DNA of 64,000 nucleotides from Fibrobacter sp. UWH4 (GTDB taxonomy: Bacteria; Fibrobacterota; Fibrobacteria; Fibrobacterales; Fibrobacteraceae): the NCBI RefSeq assembly GCF_900142475.1, contig NZ_FRAY01000001.1, positions 62,001 through 126,000 on the forward strand, read 5' to 3'. The position numbers and the translations under genes are program-made. The notes beneath the pieces are model-generated. The model saw nothing but the letters and a program-made list of their open reading frames with translations. It was not told the DNA's origin and made no database searches. Of the stretch, positions 8,328 to 15,290 are shown piece after piece. Every line of letters begins with the position of its first letter. Positions within the stretch are counted from its first letter, which is position 1.

Positions 8328-9606
8328 CGAAAACCTCCGGCAGGGTCGTGTTCGGCTTCAGATAAAAGTTTTTATTGATTCTGTTGCCGCTAAAGTCGAT
8401 GGCGGTAATGGTGATAATCCTGTAGGTCCAGCTTCGAATGTCCTTGTCAAAAGGAATTTTCAGCAGGTTGTCCGATAATGAAAAGTCTTGCACATAACGG
8501 TTCTCGAAGAACACGCTAATCATGGATTCCGAAATGCCGCTGCCTGCATCGTAGACTGCAAAACGGAGCGTGTCCGCGATGGCAATCGTGTCGCTCCCTA
8601 GCGGGCTTGTGATGGCGGGCGGTTTGTTGTCGTATAGGCGGATGGTGTCAAGTTCCAGAACCTGTTCCCCGTGGAGTGAGAAACGTGAAAGGATGGGCGA
8701 AAAATCGGGATGTCCCGGAATGGATACCCGGAGCGAAAAGGAGCCTTCGGCAAGGGGAGCCAGGCTGAAATCGGTACTGTCGCTCTTGATTTCCTTGAGG
8801 GGGACCATGTTGCTGTCTTGCAGGAGAAGCTGGTAGGTGAAGGTGTCCCTGTCGGAGTTGGTCATGAGATGGCCCATCACGGCGTTTTCGCGGGATGCAC
8901 CCTTGACATAGAAGTATCCTTCGATGGTCCGTTCCGATTTTTGGTGGAACTGGTTTTCGGCAGAGACGCTCCAGTAGTACTTGTGGAGTGGAGTGAATCC
9001 GTTGCGGTAGATGAAGTTCGCCTGATTGAGGAGCGTGTCGACCATGATTTCGCCTGTAGATTTCCAGATGACGAAATGGTAGCTGATTTTGCTGATGGAA
9101 TCGGATGCGGTGCCGTTCCAGGCAAAGCTTAGGGAAGAGTCGGGTTCGATGCTCTGGGTGCCACAGGCGGGAATGAAAAGACTGTCATCTAGTGCAGGTG
9201 AATTTGCAACGGTCACGGAGAGTGTATCGCTCAGGGTGTCGCCGAAGGAATCGACAAAGACGAATACGACTTCGTGGACGCCGAGTTCAAGGATGGTGTT
9301 CCTGAAACTGAACTCGTTTGCAAACGGGTTACCGTCTAGTAGCCAGAAGTACCGCTTGTGTCCGATGGATTTGGACGGGTAAACTTCTGTAAGGAAAATG
9401 AGGGAGTCGCCCGGTCGGATGGTGTCGGACCTGACTTTGGCGACGGAGGAATCGAACGATGTCGTGAGGAGGGCCTTGACTGAAATGGGTTCGCCCGGTT
9501 CGGAGCCGTCAAATACGTAGCGGTCGGAATCGCTGCAAGCCCCGAAGACAAGGATGATGAGGCCTAGAAGGAACAACAAGAGGGAATGGAACTTGCCGAA
9601 AGTCAT
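8320..9606 (-). CDS. Ig-like lipoprotein 2 of the envelope operon
   Basis: 428 residues, lipobox FGAC (Cys24). Modules: PKD-like (RYFWLLDGNPFANEF), Fn3-like (PACGTQSIEP...LSFAWNG), a regulatory-domain-like segment (AVMGHLMTNSD...LAPLAEGSFSLRVSIPGH), and a C-terminal unit PAITSPLGSDTI...VYDAGSGI. It is a paralogue of both neighbouring lipoproteins. Its start overlaps the preceding stop (ATGA), so translation is coupled. No catalytic motif seen; probably structural or ligand binding. Confidence 0.85.
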   Translation of the reverse strand: MTFGKFHSLLLFLLGLIILVFGACSDSDRYVFDGSEPGEPISVKALLTTSFDSSVAKVRSDTIRPGDSLIFLTEVYPSKSIGHKRYFWLLDGNPFANEFSFRNTILELGVHEVVFVFVDSFGDTLSDTLSVTVANSPALDDSLFIPACGTQSIEPDSSLSFAWNGTASDSISKISYHFVIWKSTGEIMVDTLLNQANFIYRNGFTPLHKYYWSVSAENQFHQKSERTIEGYFYVKGASRENAVMGHLMTNSDRDTFTYQLLLQDSNMVPLKEIKSDSTDFSLAPLAEGSFSLRVSIPGHPDFSPILSRFSLHGEQVLELDTIRLYDNKPPAITSPLGSDTIAIADTLRFAVYDAGSGISESMISVFFENRYVQDFSLSDNLLKIPFDKDIRSWTYRIITITAIDFSGNRINKNFYLKPNTTLPEVFGE

Positions 9607-10328
9607 TTGCCCTCCAGCGTGTCGAGGACAAAGAAGGTGCGGGCAGGAATGGAATCCTTGTCGCCACGGGAATCTTCGACGATGACCCTAAAAGTGTGTT
9701 CGCCTTCGCCTAAGCCGGATTGCCGGATGTTGTCGAGTTCGCCGAGGGTGTAGGATTTCCCGTCGATTTCAATGGTGCTGAAAATTCTGTCGTCTTCATC
9801 GCGGTCCCAGGTGTCCCAGGTGAACAGGAACGGGGTATGGCTGTTACCGTAGAGGGTATCGCCATTGGCAGGAACAGTGATGTCGCTGATTTCGGGCGGA
9901 GCGTTTACGATGACCGAGATCTGTTTTTCGAGCCAGTTTCCTTCGTTGTCGATGATTTTGACATGGTCGGGAATGAAGTTCTGCACCGTGAACGGGGACG
10001 CCGTCATGACGGTTGATACGGGGTAGCTGCGACCGCTGTCCAGGAGGTCTTCGCCGTTATACCAGTAATACCTTACGTTGTCCTGGTAGGCGTCCGGTAC
10101 GACATGGACGACCAGGGTGGCGGAGTCGTTGGAATTGATCTTGAGCGGGTCAAAGGTGTTCTCGCCGGACTGGTGGACGTAAACTTCGAAATCCTGAATT
10201 TTGGAGGAACTGTCGGGTAAATCGGGAATGTCGCTGCACGCACCTAGACATACGCCCAGAAAGGCGAAACCTGTCAGGCTTCCGTAAAAGCAAAAAATAC
10301 GCTGAATGGATTTACCGAATAAACTCAC
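9603..10328 (-). CDS. Ig-like lipoprotein 1, first gene of the envelope operon
   Basis: 241 residues, lipobox LGAC (Cys31). It holds a PKD-like unit (VRYYWYNGEDLLDSG) and an Fn3-like unit (PPEISDITVPANGDTL...FLFTWDTWDRDEDD), but not the C-terminal DxGSGI domain of the next two genes, so it is a shorter version of the same design. It starts with GTG at 10328; a TATCTTTA box ends five bases upstream and no Shine-Dalgarno is seen. It leads the operon ending at 3038. Confidence 0.83.
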   Translation of the reverse strand: MSLFGKSIQRIFCFYGSLTGFAFLGVCLGACSDIPDLPDSSSKIQDFEVYVHQSGENTFDPLKINSNDSATLVVHVVPDAYQDNVRYYWYNGEDLLDSGRSYPVSTVMTASPFTVQNFIPDHVKIIDNEGNWLEKQISVIVNAPPEISDITVPANGDTLYGNSHTPFLFTWDTWDRDEDDRIFSTIEIDGKSYTLGELDNIRQSGLGEGEHTFRVIVEDSRGDKDSIPARTFFVLDTLEGK

Positions 10329-10333
10329 GGAAT

Positions 10334-10341
10334 TAAAGATA
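10334..10341 (-). promoter_or_regulatory. TATCTTTA -7 box of the envelope operon
   Basis: It ends five bases before the GTG start at 10328. It lies back to back with the xseB box at 10344-10351, so the two divergent promoters nearly touch. Confidence 0.5.
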
Positions 10342-10343
10342 AC

Positions 10344-10351
10344 TATATTCG
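10344..10351 (+). promoter_or_regulatory. TATATTCG -7 box of xseB
   Basis: It ends five bases before the xseB ATG at 10357 with no ribosome-binding site: leaderless geometry. Confidence 0.5.
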
Positions 10352-10356
10352 TTCAC

Positions 10357-10575
10357 ATGAGTACCGAAAATTTTGAATATAAAACCGCAATGGAGCGTCT
10401 GGAAAACATCCTGGAACGCATAGACAATTCCGAGATGGAAATCGACGAATTGGCCGGGGCCGTGCAGGAAGCTACGGAACTTTTGCGGAAATGCAGGCAA
10501 ATCCTGCTTTCAACGGAAAAGAACGTGCAGGAAGCGCTTTCGAACCTGGACGGCGAAACGGAAACGGGTGCCTGA
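10357..10575 (+). CDS. xseB: Exodeoxyribonuclease VII small subunit
   Basis: 72 residues, usual length for XseB. The family pattern is FEYKTAMERLENILERIDNSEMEIDELAGAVQEATELLRKCRQIL, a helical hairpin that coats the large subunit XseA. Exo VII degrades single-stranded DNA to oligonucleotides. The ATG at 10357 gives the canonical N-terminus; an upstream in-frame ATG at 10306 would add a non-conserved leader overlapping the divergent gene. xseA is not in the window. The ABC ATPase gene starts two bases after the stop. Confidence 0.93.
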   Translation: MSTENFEYKTAMERLENILERIDNSEMEIDELAGAVQEATELLRKCRQILLSTEKNVQEALSNLDGETETGA

Positions 10576-10577
10576 TA

Positions 10578-11504
10578 ATGGTTGATAAGGCGTCGGAAAT
10601 GCCCCTGAACGCAGAAGTCCCTGCCATGGAGGTTTCGGGACTGACTGTGAAGTTCCCGGTGCGCGGAGGCGTGCTCGGTAAGGTGCAGCGCTATTTTACC
10701 GCCGTGGACGACGTGTCGTTTACGCTCCCGCAGGGGAAAATCCTGTCGGTGGTGGGGGAATCCGGCTGCGGCAAGTCGACTCTCGTAAAGTCCCTGGTCG
10801 GGCTCGTGCCGATGGCATCGGGTACTTTTAAACTGTTTGGCGAAACCGTCTGTCGGGGGAAGGTGGCTGGACCGGCTGCTTTGCAAAAATTGGAAGGTTC
10901 AGCTACGCGTAAGTTGGATGGTTTGGCTTCGCAAAAGTTGGGTGGTTTGGCTTCGCAAAAACCGTGCCGGGTGTCCGACCTGGTGCAGATGATTTTTCAG
11001 GATCCGTTCAGCAGCTTGAACCCGCGGCAGACTGTAGCGGAAATACTCACGGCGCCGCTGGTGGCGCGCGGGGTGAAGTTTGATGTGGCGGAAACGCGCG
11101 CCAAGGAACTCTTGGAGCGCGTGTCATTGCCGGCAGCATCTCTCCAAAAGTTCCCCCACGAGTTCTCGGGGGGCCAGCGGCAGCGCCTCTGCATAGCCCG
11201 CAGCTTAATGGTGCGTCCGAGAATCCTCTTGTGCGACGAAGTGACGAGTGCGCTAGATGTCTCGGTGCAGGCGCAAATTTTACATTTGCTTGATGACCTA
11301 CGGAACGAATTTGGACTTTCTATTTTATTTATTAGCCACGACATGCAGGTGGTTCGTGCCTTGAGCGACGAAGTTTTGGTGATGTACTTTGGTCATGTGG
11401 TTGAACGCGGTCATGCCGACGAGGTCTTGACGAATCCGCAGCATGAGTACACTCAAAAATTGTTGGCAAGTGTTCCGACAATAAGGAGAAAGATATGTCA
11501 ATAG
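10578..11504 (+). CDS. OppF/DppF-type ABC transporter ATPase with an internal 8-residue repeat
   Basis: 308 residues. Walker A GESGCGKST (60-68), Q-loop with QDPFSSLNPRQT (141-152), signature FSGGQRQRL, Walker B ILLCDE, and HEYTQKLLASVP at the C-terminus, typical of peptide/nickel importer ATPases. Between Walker A and the Q-loop (about 94-130) lies a non-conserved insert built of QKLEGSAT/RKLDGLAS/QKLGGLAS. No permease or binding-protein gene is adjacent, so its partners must be elsewhere. The start at 10578 follows the xseB stop closely; the downstream gene overlaps its end by 10 bases. Confidence 0.9.
   Translation: MVDKASEMPLNAEVPAMEVSGLTVKFPVRGGVLGKVQRYFTAVDDVSFTLPQGKILSVVGESGCGKSTLVKSLVGLVPMASGTFKLFGETVCRGKVAGPAALQKLEGSATRKLDGLASQKLGGLASQKPCRVSDLVQMIFQDPFSSLNPRQTVAEILTAPLVARGVKFDVAETRAKELLERVSLPAASLQKFPHEFSGGQRQRLCIARSLMVRPRILLCDEVTSALDVSVQAQILHLLDDLRNEFGLSILFISHDMQVVRALSDEVLVMYFGHVVERGHADEVLTNPQHEYTQKLLASVPTIRRKICQ
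10881..10961 (+). repeat. 24-bp coding minisatellite inside the ABC ATPase gene
   Basis: Units begin at 10881, 10905 and 10929, with a partial unit from 10953. Each 24-base unit encodes eight residues of the type xKLxGxAx. The period keeps the reading frame, so copy number could change without breaking the protein. Confidence 0.85.
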
Positions 11505-11842
11505 CAGAAGAAGCGAAAAAGTTTCACGCCGACAAGCGTGGCAACTGCGCCATGGCTGTGGCTTATGGTTACGCCCGTGGAACGGGCAAGACGGAATTGG
11601 AATCGACCGATGCCGCACAGACTTTCCGCGGGTTTGGAGGTGGCCAGGCTCCGGATGGCTTTTGCGGTGCGCTCTACACGGCAAAGCTGATGCAGCCGGA
11701 CCATGCCGACGCCATCGAGGACTTCTTCAAGCGCGGGGCGAAGAACTGCACCAAGTGCAAGGAAATCCGTCCGAATGGCGTTATCCCTTGCAACCGCTGC
11801 GTGGAACTCGCCGGCGAAGCGCTGGATTTTTTAGATAAGTGA
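11495..11842 (+). CDS. C_GCAxxG_C_C-family cysteine-rich protein
   Basis: 115 residues with the family pattern spread over the chain: GNCAMAVAYGYA, then a glycine-rich GGGQAPDGFCGALYTA, then CTKCKEI...IPCNRCVELAG. These putative redox or metal-binding proteins are common in anaerobes; the substrate is not known. The ATG follows AAGGAGA and overlaps the end of the ATPase gene by 10 bases, so the two are probably translated together. Confidence 0.8.
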   Translation: MSIAEEAKKFHADKRGNCAMAVAYGYARGTGKTELESTDAAQTFRGFGGGQAPDGFCGALYTAKLMQPDHADAIEDFFKRGAKNCTKCKEIRPNGVIPCNRCVELAGEALDFLDK

Positions 11843-11844
11843 CA

Positions 11845-11882
11845 CATAGTGTCATTCTGAGTTTGTCGAAGTTCTCTAGTCT
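11845..11882. repeat. GTCATTCTGAG-type intergenic repeat
   Basis: Short element reading GTCATTCTGAGTTTGTCGAA and ending CTCTAGTCTC. It resembles the GTCATTC elements at 124-500 and 13504-13540. Confidence 0.5.
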
Positions 11883-11893
11883 CATAAAAAATC

Positions 11894-11901
11894 TATTTTT
11901 G
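11894..11901 (+). promoter_or_regulatory. TATTTTTG -7 box of hisH
   Basis: Perfect TAnnTTTG match, 22 bases before the hisH ATG. An AGAGAGG Shine-Dalgarno follows, so this transcript has a short leader. Confidence 0.5.
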
Positions 11902-11923
11902 CTCTTGAAAAAGAGAGGTTCTT

Positions 11924-12547
11924 ATGTCCGCTAATCCCATAATCGTCGTCGACTATAACGCCGGTAATTTGACTTCGGTGATGAACGCACTTGCGCATAT
12001 CGGTGCAGACGCCAAGTCCAGCCGCGATCCCGACGTGATTGCAAAGGCGACCCGCCTTATTTTCCCGGGCGTGGGTGCGGCGGCATCGGCCATGGAAACC
12101 TTGACTAAAACTGGAATTGGCGATGCCATCAAGACGGTCGTGAAATCCGGTAACCCGGTGCTCGGCATTTGCATCGGTTGCCAGATTATTCTCGAGGAAA
12201 GCGAAGAGGATGGCGGTGTCAAGACGCTTGGACTCATTCCGGGCAAGGCGGTGCGTTTCAAGGACGAACCGGGCCTCAAGATTCCGCACATGGGATGGAA
12301 CCAGGTGAACTTCACGCGTGAACATCCGATTATGAAGGGTATCAAGAACGGGAGCGATTTCTACTACGTTCATTCGTACCACCCGGTGGTGCCTGCGGAA
12401 TATGCCTTTGCCGAAACGACCTACGGTACGCAAACGTTCCAGGGGATTGTCGGCAAGGACAACCTGATAGCCACTCAGTTCCACCAGGAAAAGAGCGGCG
12501 ATGTGGGCCTCGCCATGCTCAAGAATTTCTGCGACTGGAAAGTCTAG
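11924..12547 (+). CDS. hisH: Imidazole glycerol phosphate synthase, glutamine amidotransferase subunit
   Basis: 207 residues, typical HisH length. Class I glutaminase triad: Cys83 in GICIGCQ, His187 and Glu189 in FHQEKSG. The N-terminal VDYNAGNLTSV and the PHMGWNQV motif are HisH signatures. It passes ammonia to HisF to form imidazole glycerol phosphate and AICAR in histidine synthesis. hisF and other his genes are not in the window, so the pathway is scattered in this genome. Followed by a tandem palindromic repeat. Confidence 0.96.
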   Translation: MSANPIIVVDYNAGNLTSVMNALAHIGADAKSSRDPDVIAKATRLIFPGVGAAASAMETLTKTGIGDAIKTVVKSGNPVLGICIGCQIILEESEEDGGVKTLGLIPGKAVRFKDEPGLKIPHMGWNQVNFTREHPIMKGIKNGSDFYYVHSYHPVVPAEYAFAETTYGTQTFQGIVGKDNLIATQFHQEKSGDVGLAMLKNFCDWKV

Positions 12548-12745
12548 CGCGAACGGTCGCTTGTGAGCAAGAAACGGCCCGTATCAACGGGCCGTGCTTG
12601 CGAGAGTGAGCGCTTCGGGGACGAATTCGTTAGTTTAGGCGCGAACGGTCGCTTGTGAGCAAGAAACGGCCCGTATCAGCGGGCCGTGCTTGCGAGAGTG
12701 AGCGCATCGAGGAAGAATACGCTTGTTTGGGCGCGAACGGTCGTT
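12548..12745. repeat. 92-bp tandem repeat with terminator-like palindromes, 2.1 copies
   Basis: Copies start at 12548, 12640 and 12732 (partial) with an exact 92-base period. Each full copy has ACGGCCCGT-ATCA/G-ACGGGCCGT, a perfect 9-bp hairpin (12574-12595; 12666-12687), without a strong T-run. It fills the convergent gap between hisH and rph, where it may act as a double transcription stop. Confidence 0.85.
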
Positions 12746-12750
12746 AAATC

Positions 12751-13476
12751 TTACGGTAGTTCGCCGCCGATCAGTTCCATCTGTTTCTTGTAGATGTCCT
12801 TGCAGGCGTTTTCGCCGAGGTCAAGCAGCGTGTTGAGCATGTTGCGGTCGAAGCTTGCGTGTTCACCGGTGCCCTGCACCTCGATGAAGTTCTTTGCGTC
12901 TTGCATCACCACGTTCATATCCACGTCGGCTGCGGAATCTTCTACGTAGCACAGGTCGCAGAGTGGCTTGCCTGCGACAACGCCGACGGAAATCGCGGTA
13001 ATGCCGTGCTGCAAAATCTGTTGCGTAATGCCGAGGCGCGCCTTGATTTTCTTGAGTGCGATCGCAAGGGCGACGAAGCCGCCGATAATGCTTGCGGTGC
13101 GTGTCCCGCCGTCGGCTTCGATCACGTCGCAGTCGACCACGATGGCGTTCTCTCCGAGGGCAGAAAGGTCGGCTGCGCCGCGCAGCGACCGGCCTACCAG
13201 GCGCTGGATTTCTTGAGTGCGGCCGCTCGCGCCCTTGCGCTCGCGTTCCACGCGCTTGCCCGTACTCTGCGGCAAGAGGCTGTACTCAGCGGTAATCCAG
13301 CCGGTGCCTTTACCGGCGAGCCAGTCGGGAACCTTCGGTAAAAGGGTGGCGTTGCAGATGACGCGGGTGCGTCCCATTTCGATGAGAACAGAACCGTCGG
13401 CGCTAGAAATAAAGCCGGTGGTCATCTTCAGGTTGCGGTATTCGTTAAACTTTCTGTCGGTGCGTTCGTATGCCAT
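12751..13476 (-). CDS. rph: Ribonuclease PH
   Basis: 241 residues, full length. RNase PH landmarks include ERTDRKFNEYRNL, GWITAEYSLLPQSTGKR, RTQEIQRLVGRSLR, DCDVIEADGGTRTASI and LCYVEDSAADVDMNVV. It is a phosphorolytic 3'-exonuclease that trims tRNA 3' ends. The start is supported by AAGGAA upstream on the minus strand. It runs convergent to hisH. Confidence 0.97.
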   Translation of the reverse strand: MAYERTDRKFNEYRNLKMTTGFISSADGSVLIEMGRTRVICNATLLPKVPDWLAGKGTGWITAEYSLLPQSTGKRVERERKGASGRTQEIQRLVGRSLRGAADLSALGENAIVVDCDVIEADGGTRTASIIGGFVALAIALKKIKARLGITQQILQHGITAISVGVVAGKPLCDLCYVEDSAADVDMNVVMQDAKNFIEVQGTGEHASFDRNMLNTLLDLGENACKDIYKKQMELIGGELP

Positions 13477-13503
13477 AATCGTTCCTTTTTAATTTCATTA
13501 AAA

Positions 13504-13540
13504 CGTCATTGCGAGCCCCCATAGGGGCGCGGCAATCTAG
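13504..13540. repeat. GTCATTGCGAG-type element overlapping the pheA stop
   Basis: GTCATTGCGAGCCCCC-ATA-GGGGCGCGGCAATCTAG is a near-palindrome of a widespread intergenic type. Its terminal CTAG contains the TAG stop of pheA on the minus strand. Confidence 0.6.
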
Positions 13541-14388
13541 TATTTAAGAGTCTCGACGACGCCCTTCTTGAATGTTCCCAGAATGTACATCTGGCTCGTG
13601 TAGTTCTTGAGTTCGGCGAGGGCGGCCTGGGCGCGATCCTCGTTCACGTTCGCCTCGAAGGATACGTGGAAAATATATTCCCACGGTTTGTCCGGGTGCG
13701 GCCTGCTTTCGCAACGGGTCAGGTTGATTCCGCGCTTGGCGAAGCATCCGAGCGCATTGTAGAGGGCTCCCACCGCGTGATCGTCGGCAAGTTCAAAAAG
13801 CATGGTCGTCTTGGCACCTTCGATTCCGTCGAATGTGGCGGGTGATTTCTGGATGCCATAGAAACGCGTGAAGTTCGTTCCCCTCAGGTTTTCAAGCCCT
13901 GCCCTTAAAATGTCTAGATTGTAGATCTTGGCGGCGTAGGCACTCGCGATAGCCCCTTCGTCCAAAGCCTTGCGCTCGGCGAGTTCCTCGGCGGAACCGG
14001 CTGTATCGAATGCAGGAACTGCCTTGATCTGCGGGTTTTCCGCAAAGAACTTGGAACACTGGGCCAATGCCTGCGGGTGACTGTAGACGCGTTTGAGGTC
14101 GGCGAGCTTTACGCCCGGCATCACGCACAGGGTATGCTCGATACGCAGCATGACTTCGCCCACGATACGGTGACGCCATTTGTAAAGCAGGTCGTAGTTT
14201 GCTTCGATGGATCCTGCCGTCGAGTTTTCGATGGGAATGGCTCCGCCGTCGGCTTCGCCCGTTTCTACCGCCTGGTAGATTTCCTCGAACGTGTCCATCG
14301 GGAGAGTCTCGATACTTTCTCCGAACAGGTAATGCGCGGCGCAGTCGCTATAGGCACCCTTGCGGCCCTGGAATGCAATTTTCTTCAT
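13537..14388 (-). CDS. pheA: Prephenate dehydratase
   Basis: 283 residues. An N-terminal PDT domain (FQGRKGAYSD, IPIENSTAGSI, the catalytic-region motif NFTRFYGI) and a C-terminal ACT domain (GALYNALGCFAKRGINLTRCESRP) that in the family binds phenylalanine for feedback inhibition. It converts prephenate to phenylpyruvate. No chorismate mutase domain is fused. The start at 14388 is preferred over an upstream in-frame ATG because a TATCTTTC box ends five bases before it. The stop codon lies inside an intergenic repeat. Confidence 0.95.
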   Translation of the reverse strand: MKKIAFQGRKGAYSDCAAHYLFGESIETLPMDTFEEIYQAVETGEADGGAIPIENSTAGSIEANYDLLYKWRHRIVGEVMLRIEHTLCVMPGVKLADLKRVYSHPQALAQCSKFFAENPQIKAVPAFDTAGSAEELAERKALDEGAIASAYAAKIYNLDILRAGLENLRGTNFTRFYGIQKSPATFDGIEGAKTTMLFELADDHAVGALYNALGCFAKRGINLTRCESRPHPDKPWEYIFHVSFEANVNEDRAQAALAELKNYTSQMYILGTFKKGVVETLKY

Positions 14389-14393
14389 GCTTA

Positions 14394-14401
14394 GAAAGAT
14401 A
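14394..14401 (-). promoter_or_regulatory. TATCTTTC -7 box of pheA
   Basis: It ends five bases before the pheA ATG; no Shine-Dalgarno is present. The remaining spacer to 14473 is a TGTG/ACAC-rich imperfect inverted repeat. Confidence 0.45.
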
Positions 14402-14473
14402 GTAAATGGTGTGTAGTGTGTGATGTGAGATGTGTGATTACTCATTTCACATTACACATTAGTCATTTGTCAT

Positions 14474-15151
14474 TTACCTGAACCTTCTTGCGCCCTGGTA
14501 CTTGGGGCTCCAGTACTTGTCGTGCATCGGAGAAATCATCACGCCCTTGCTCGTGCTCGCATGGATGAACCGGTCTCCCGAAAGGTACATTCCCACGTGG
14601 TCGATTTTCCAGAGGCTCCCGAAAAAGACGAGGTCACCTTCCTTGAGGCTTCCGCGGCTTACGGATTTTCCGCGGCTATCCTTGTACATCTTGGAGGCGC
14701 TGTGGTCCAGCGAGATGCCGTAATAGCCTTTGTAGACCTGCATCACGTAGCCGGAACAGTCCGTTTTGGTCTTGGTGGCCATGGCGTAACCGTATTTTGC
14801 TCCGAGCCATTGACGCGCGTAGCTTTCGAAACTCCCGCGGGGGGTGGACTTGGCTGCCGCCTTGGCGGTTTCTTTCTTGTTGATGGCGGCACGGGCCTTT
14901 TCCGCAGAATTTAGGGGTTTTTTGGCGGAATCCGGAACGGCTGAGGTCGATTTTTGCGATGTCGGAGGCGTTTGAGCCGCGGTTTCGGATGGCTTGCTTG
15001 CTGCTTGTGCCGTTGCGGTTTCGCTTGCGGGGACGGGCTTGTAATCGCCGATATTGCGATCGTACCCCGTGCGTACCGGGAACGAACAGCAGACAAGGCC
15101 CATGCAAAGTGGGACCAGTACCAACCCGGTAAATTTGGACAGCGAACGCAT
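14474..15151 (-). CDS. NlpC/P60-family lipoprotein peptidase
   Basis: 225 residues. Lipobox LVCC (Cys22), a long Ala/Ser/Thr/Pro/Lys linker (about 40-105), then an NlpC/P60 domain with catalytic Cys132 in TDCSGYV, His185 in IDHVGMY and a third polar residue near RFIHAS. Such enzymes cut peptidoglycan stem peptides (D-gamma-Glu-mDAP type). The ATG at 15151 is preferred to the TTG directly before it. The C-terminal YQGARRFR is typical of Spr-like enzymes. Confidence 0.92.
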   Translation of the reverse strand: MRSLSKFTGLVLVPLCMGLVCCSFPVRTGYDRNIGDYKPVPASETATAQAASKPSETAAQTPPTSQKSTSAVPDSAKKPLNSAEKARAAINKKETAKAAAKSTPRGSFESYARQWLGAKYGYAMATKTKTDCSGYVMQVYKGYYGISLDHSASKMYKDSRGKSVSRGSLKEGDLVFFGSLWKIDHVGMYLSGDRFIHASTSKGVMISPMHDKYWSPKYQGARRFR

Positions 15152-15250
15152 CAAGGAAAATGTAATTAAAAGAGAAAGCCTGGAAATGTGAATCTCTACA
15201 CTTTTTTATCTAAACGTAAAAATAAATTGTCTTTTCTGTTTTTTAGAGGT

Positions 15251-15258
15251 TATATTTC
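15251..15258 (+). promoter_or_regulatory. TATATTTC -7 box
   Basis: It lies 32 bases before the ATG at 15291, with AAGGAGA as ribosome-binding site, so this transcript has a leader. Confidence 0.45.
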
Positions 15259-15290
15259 AAAAAGCAAACCATCATACTAAGGAGAAAATT

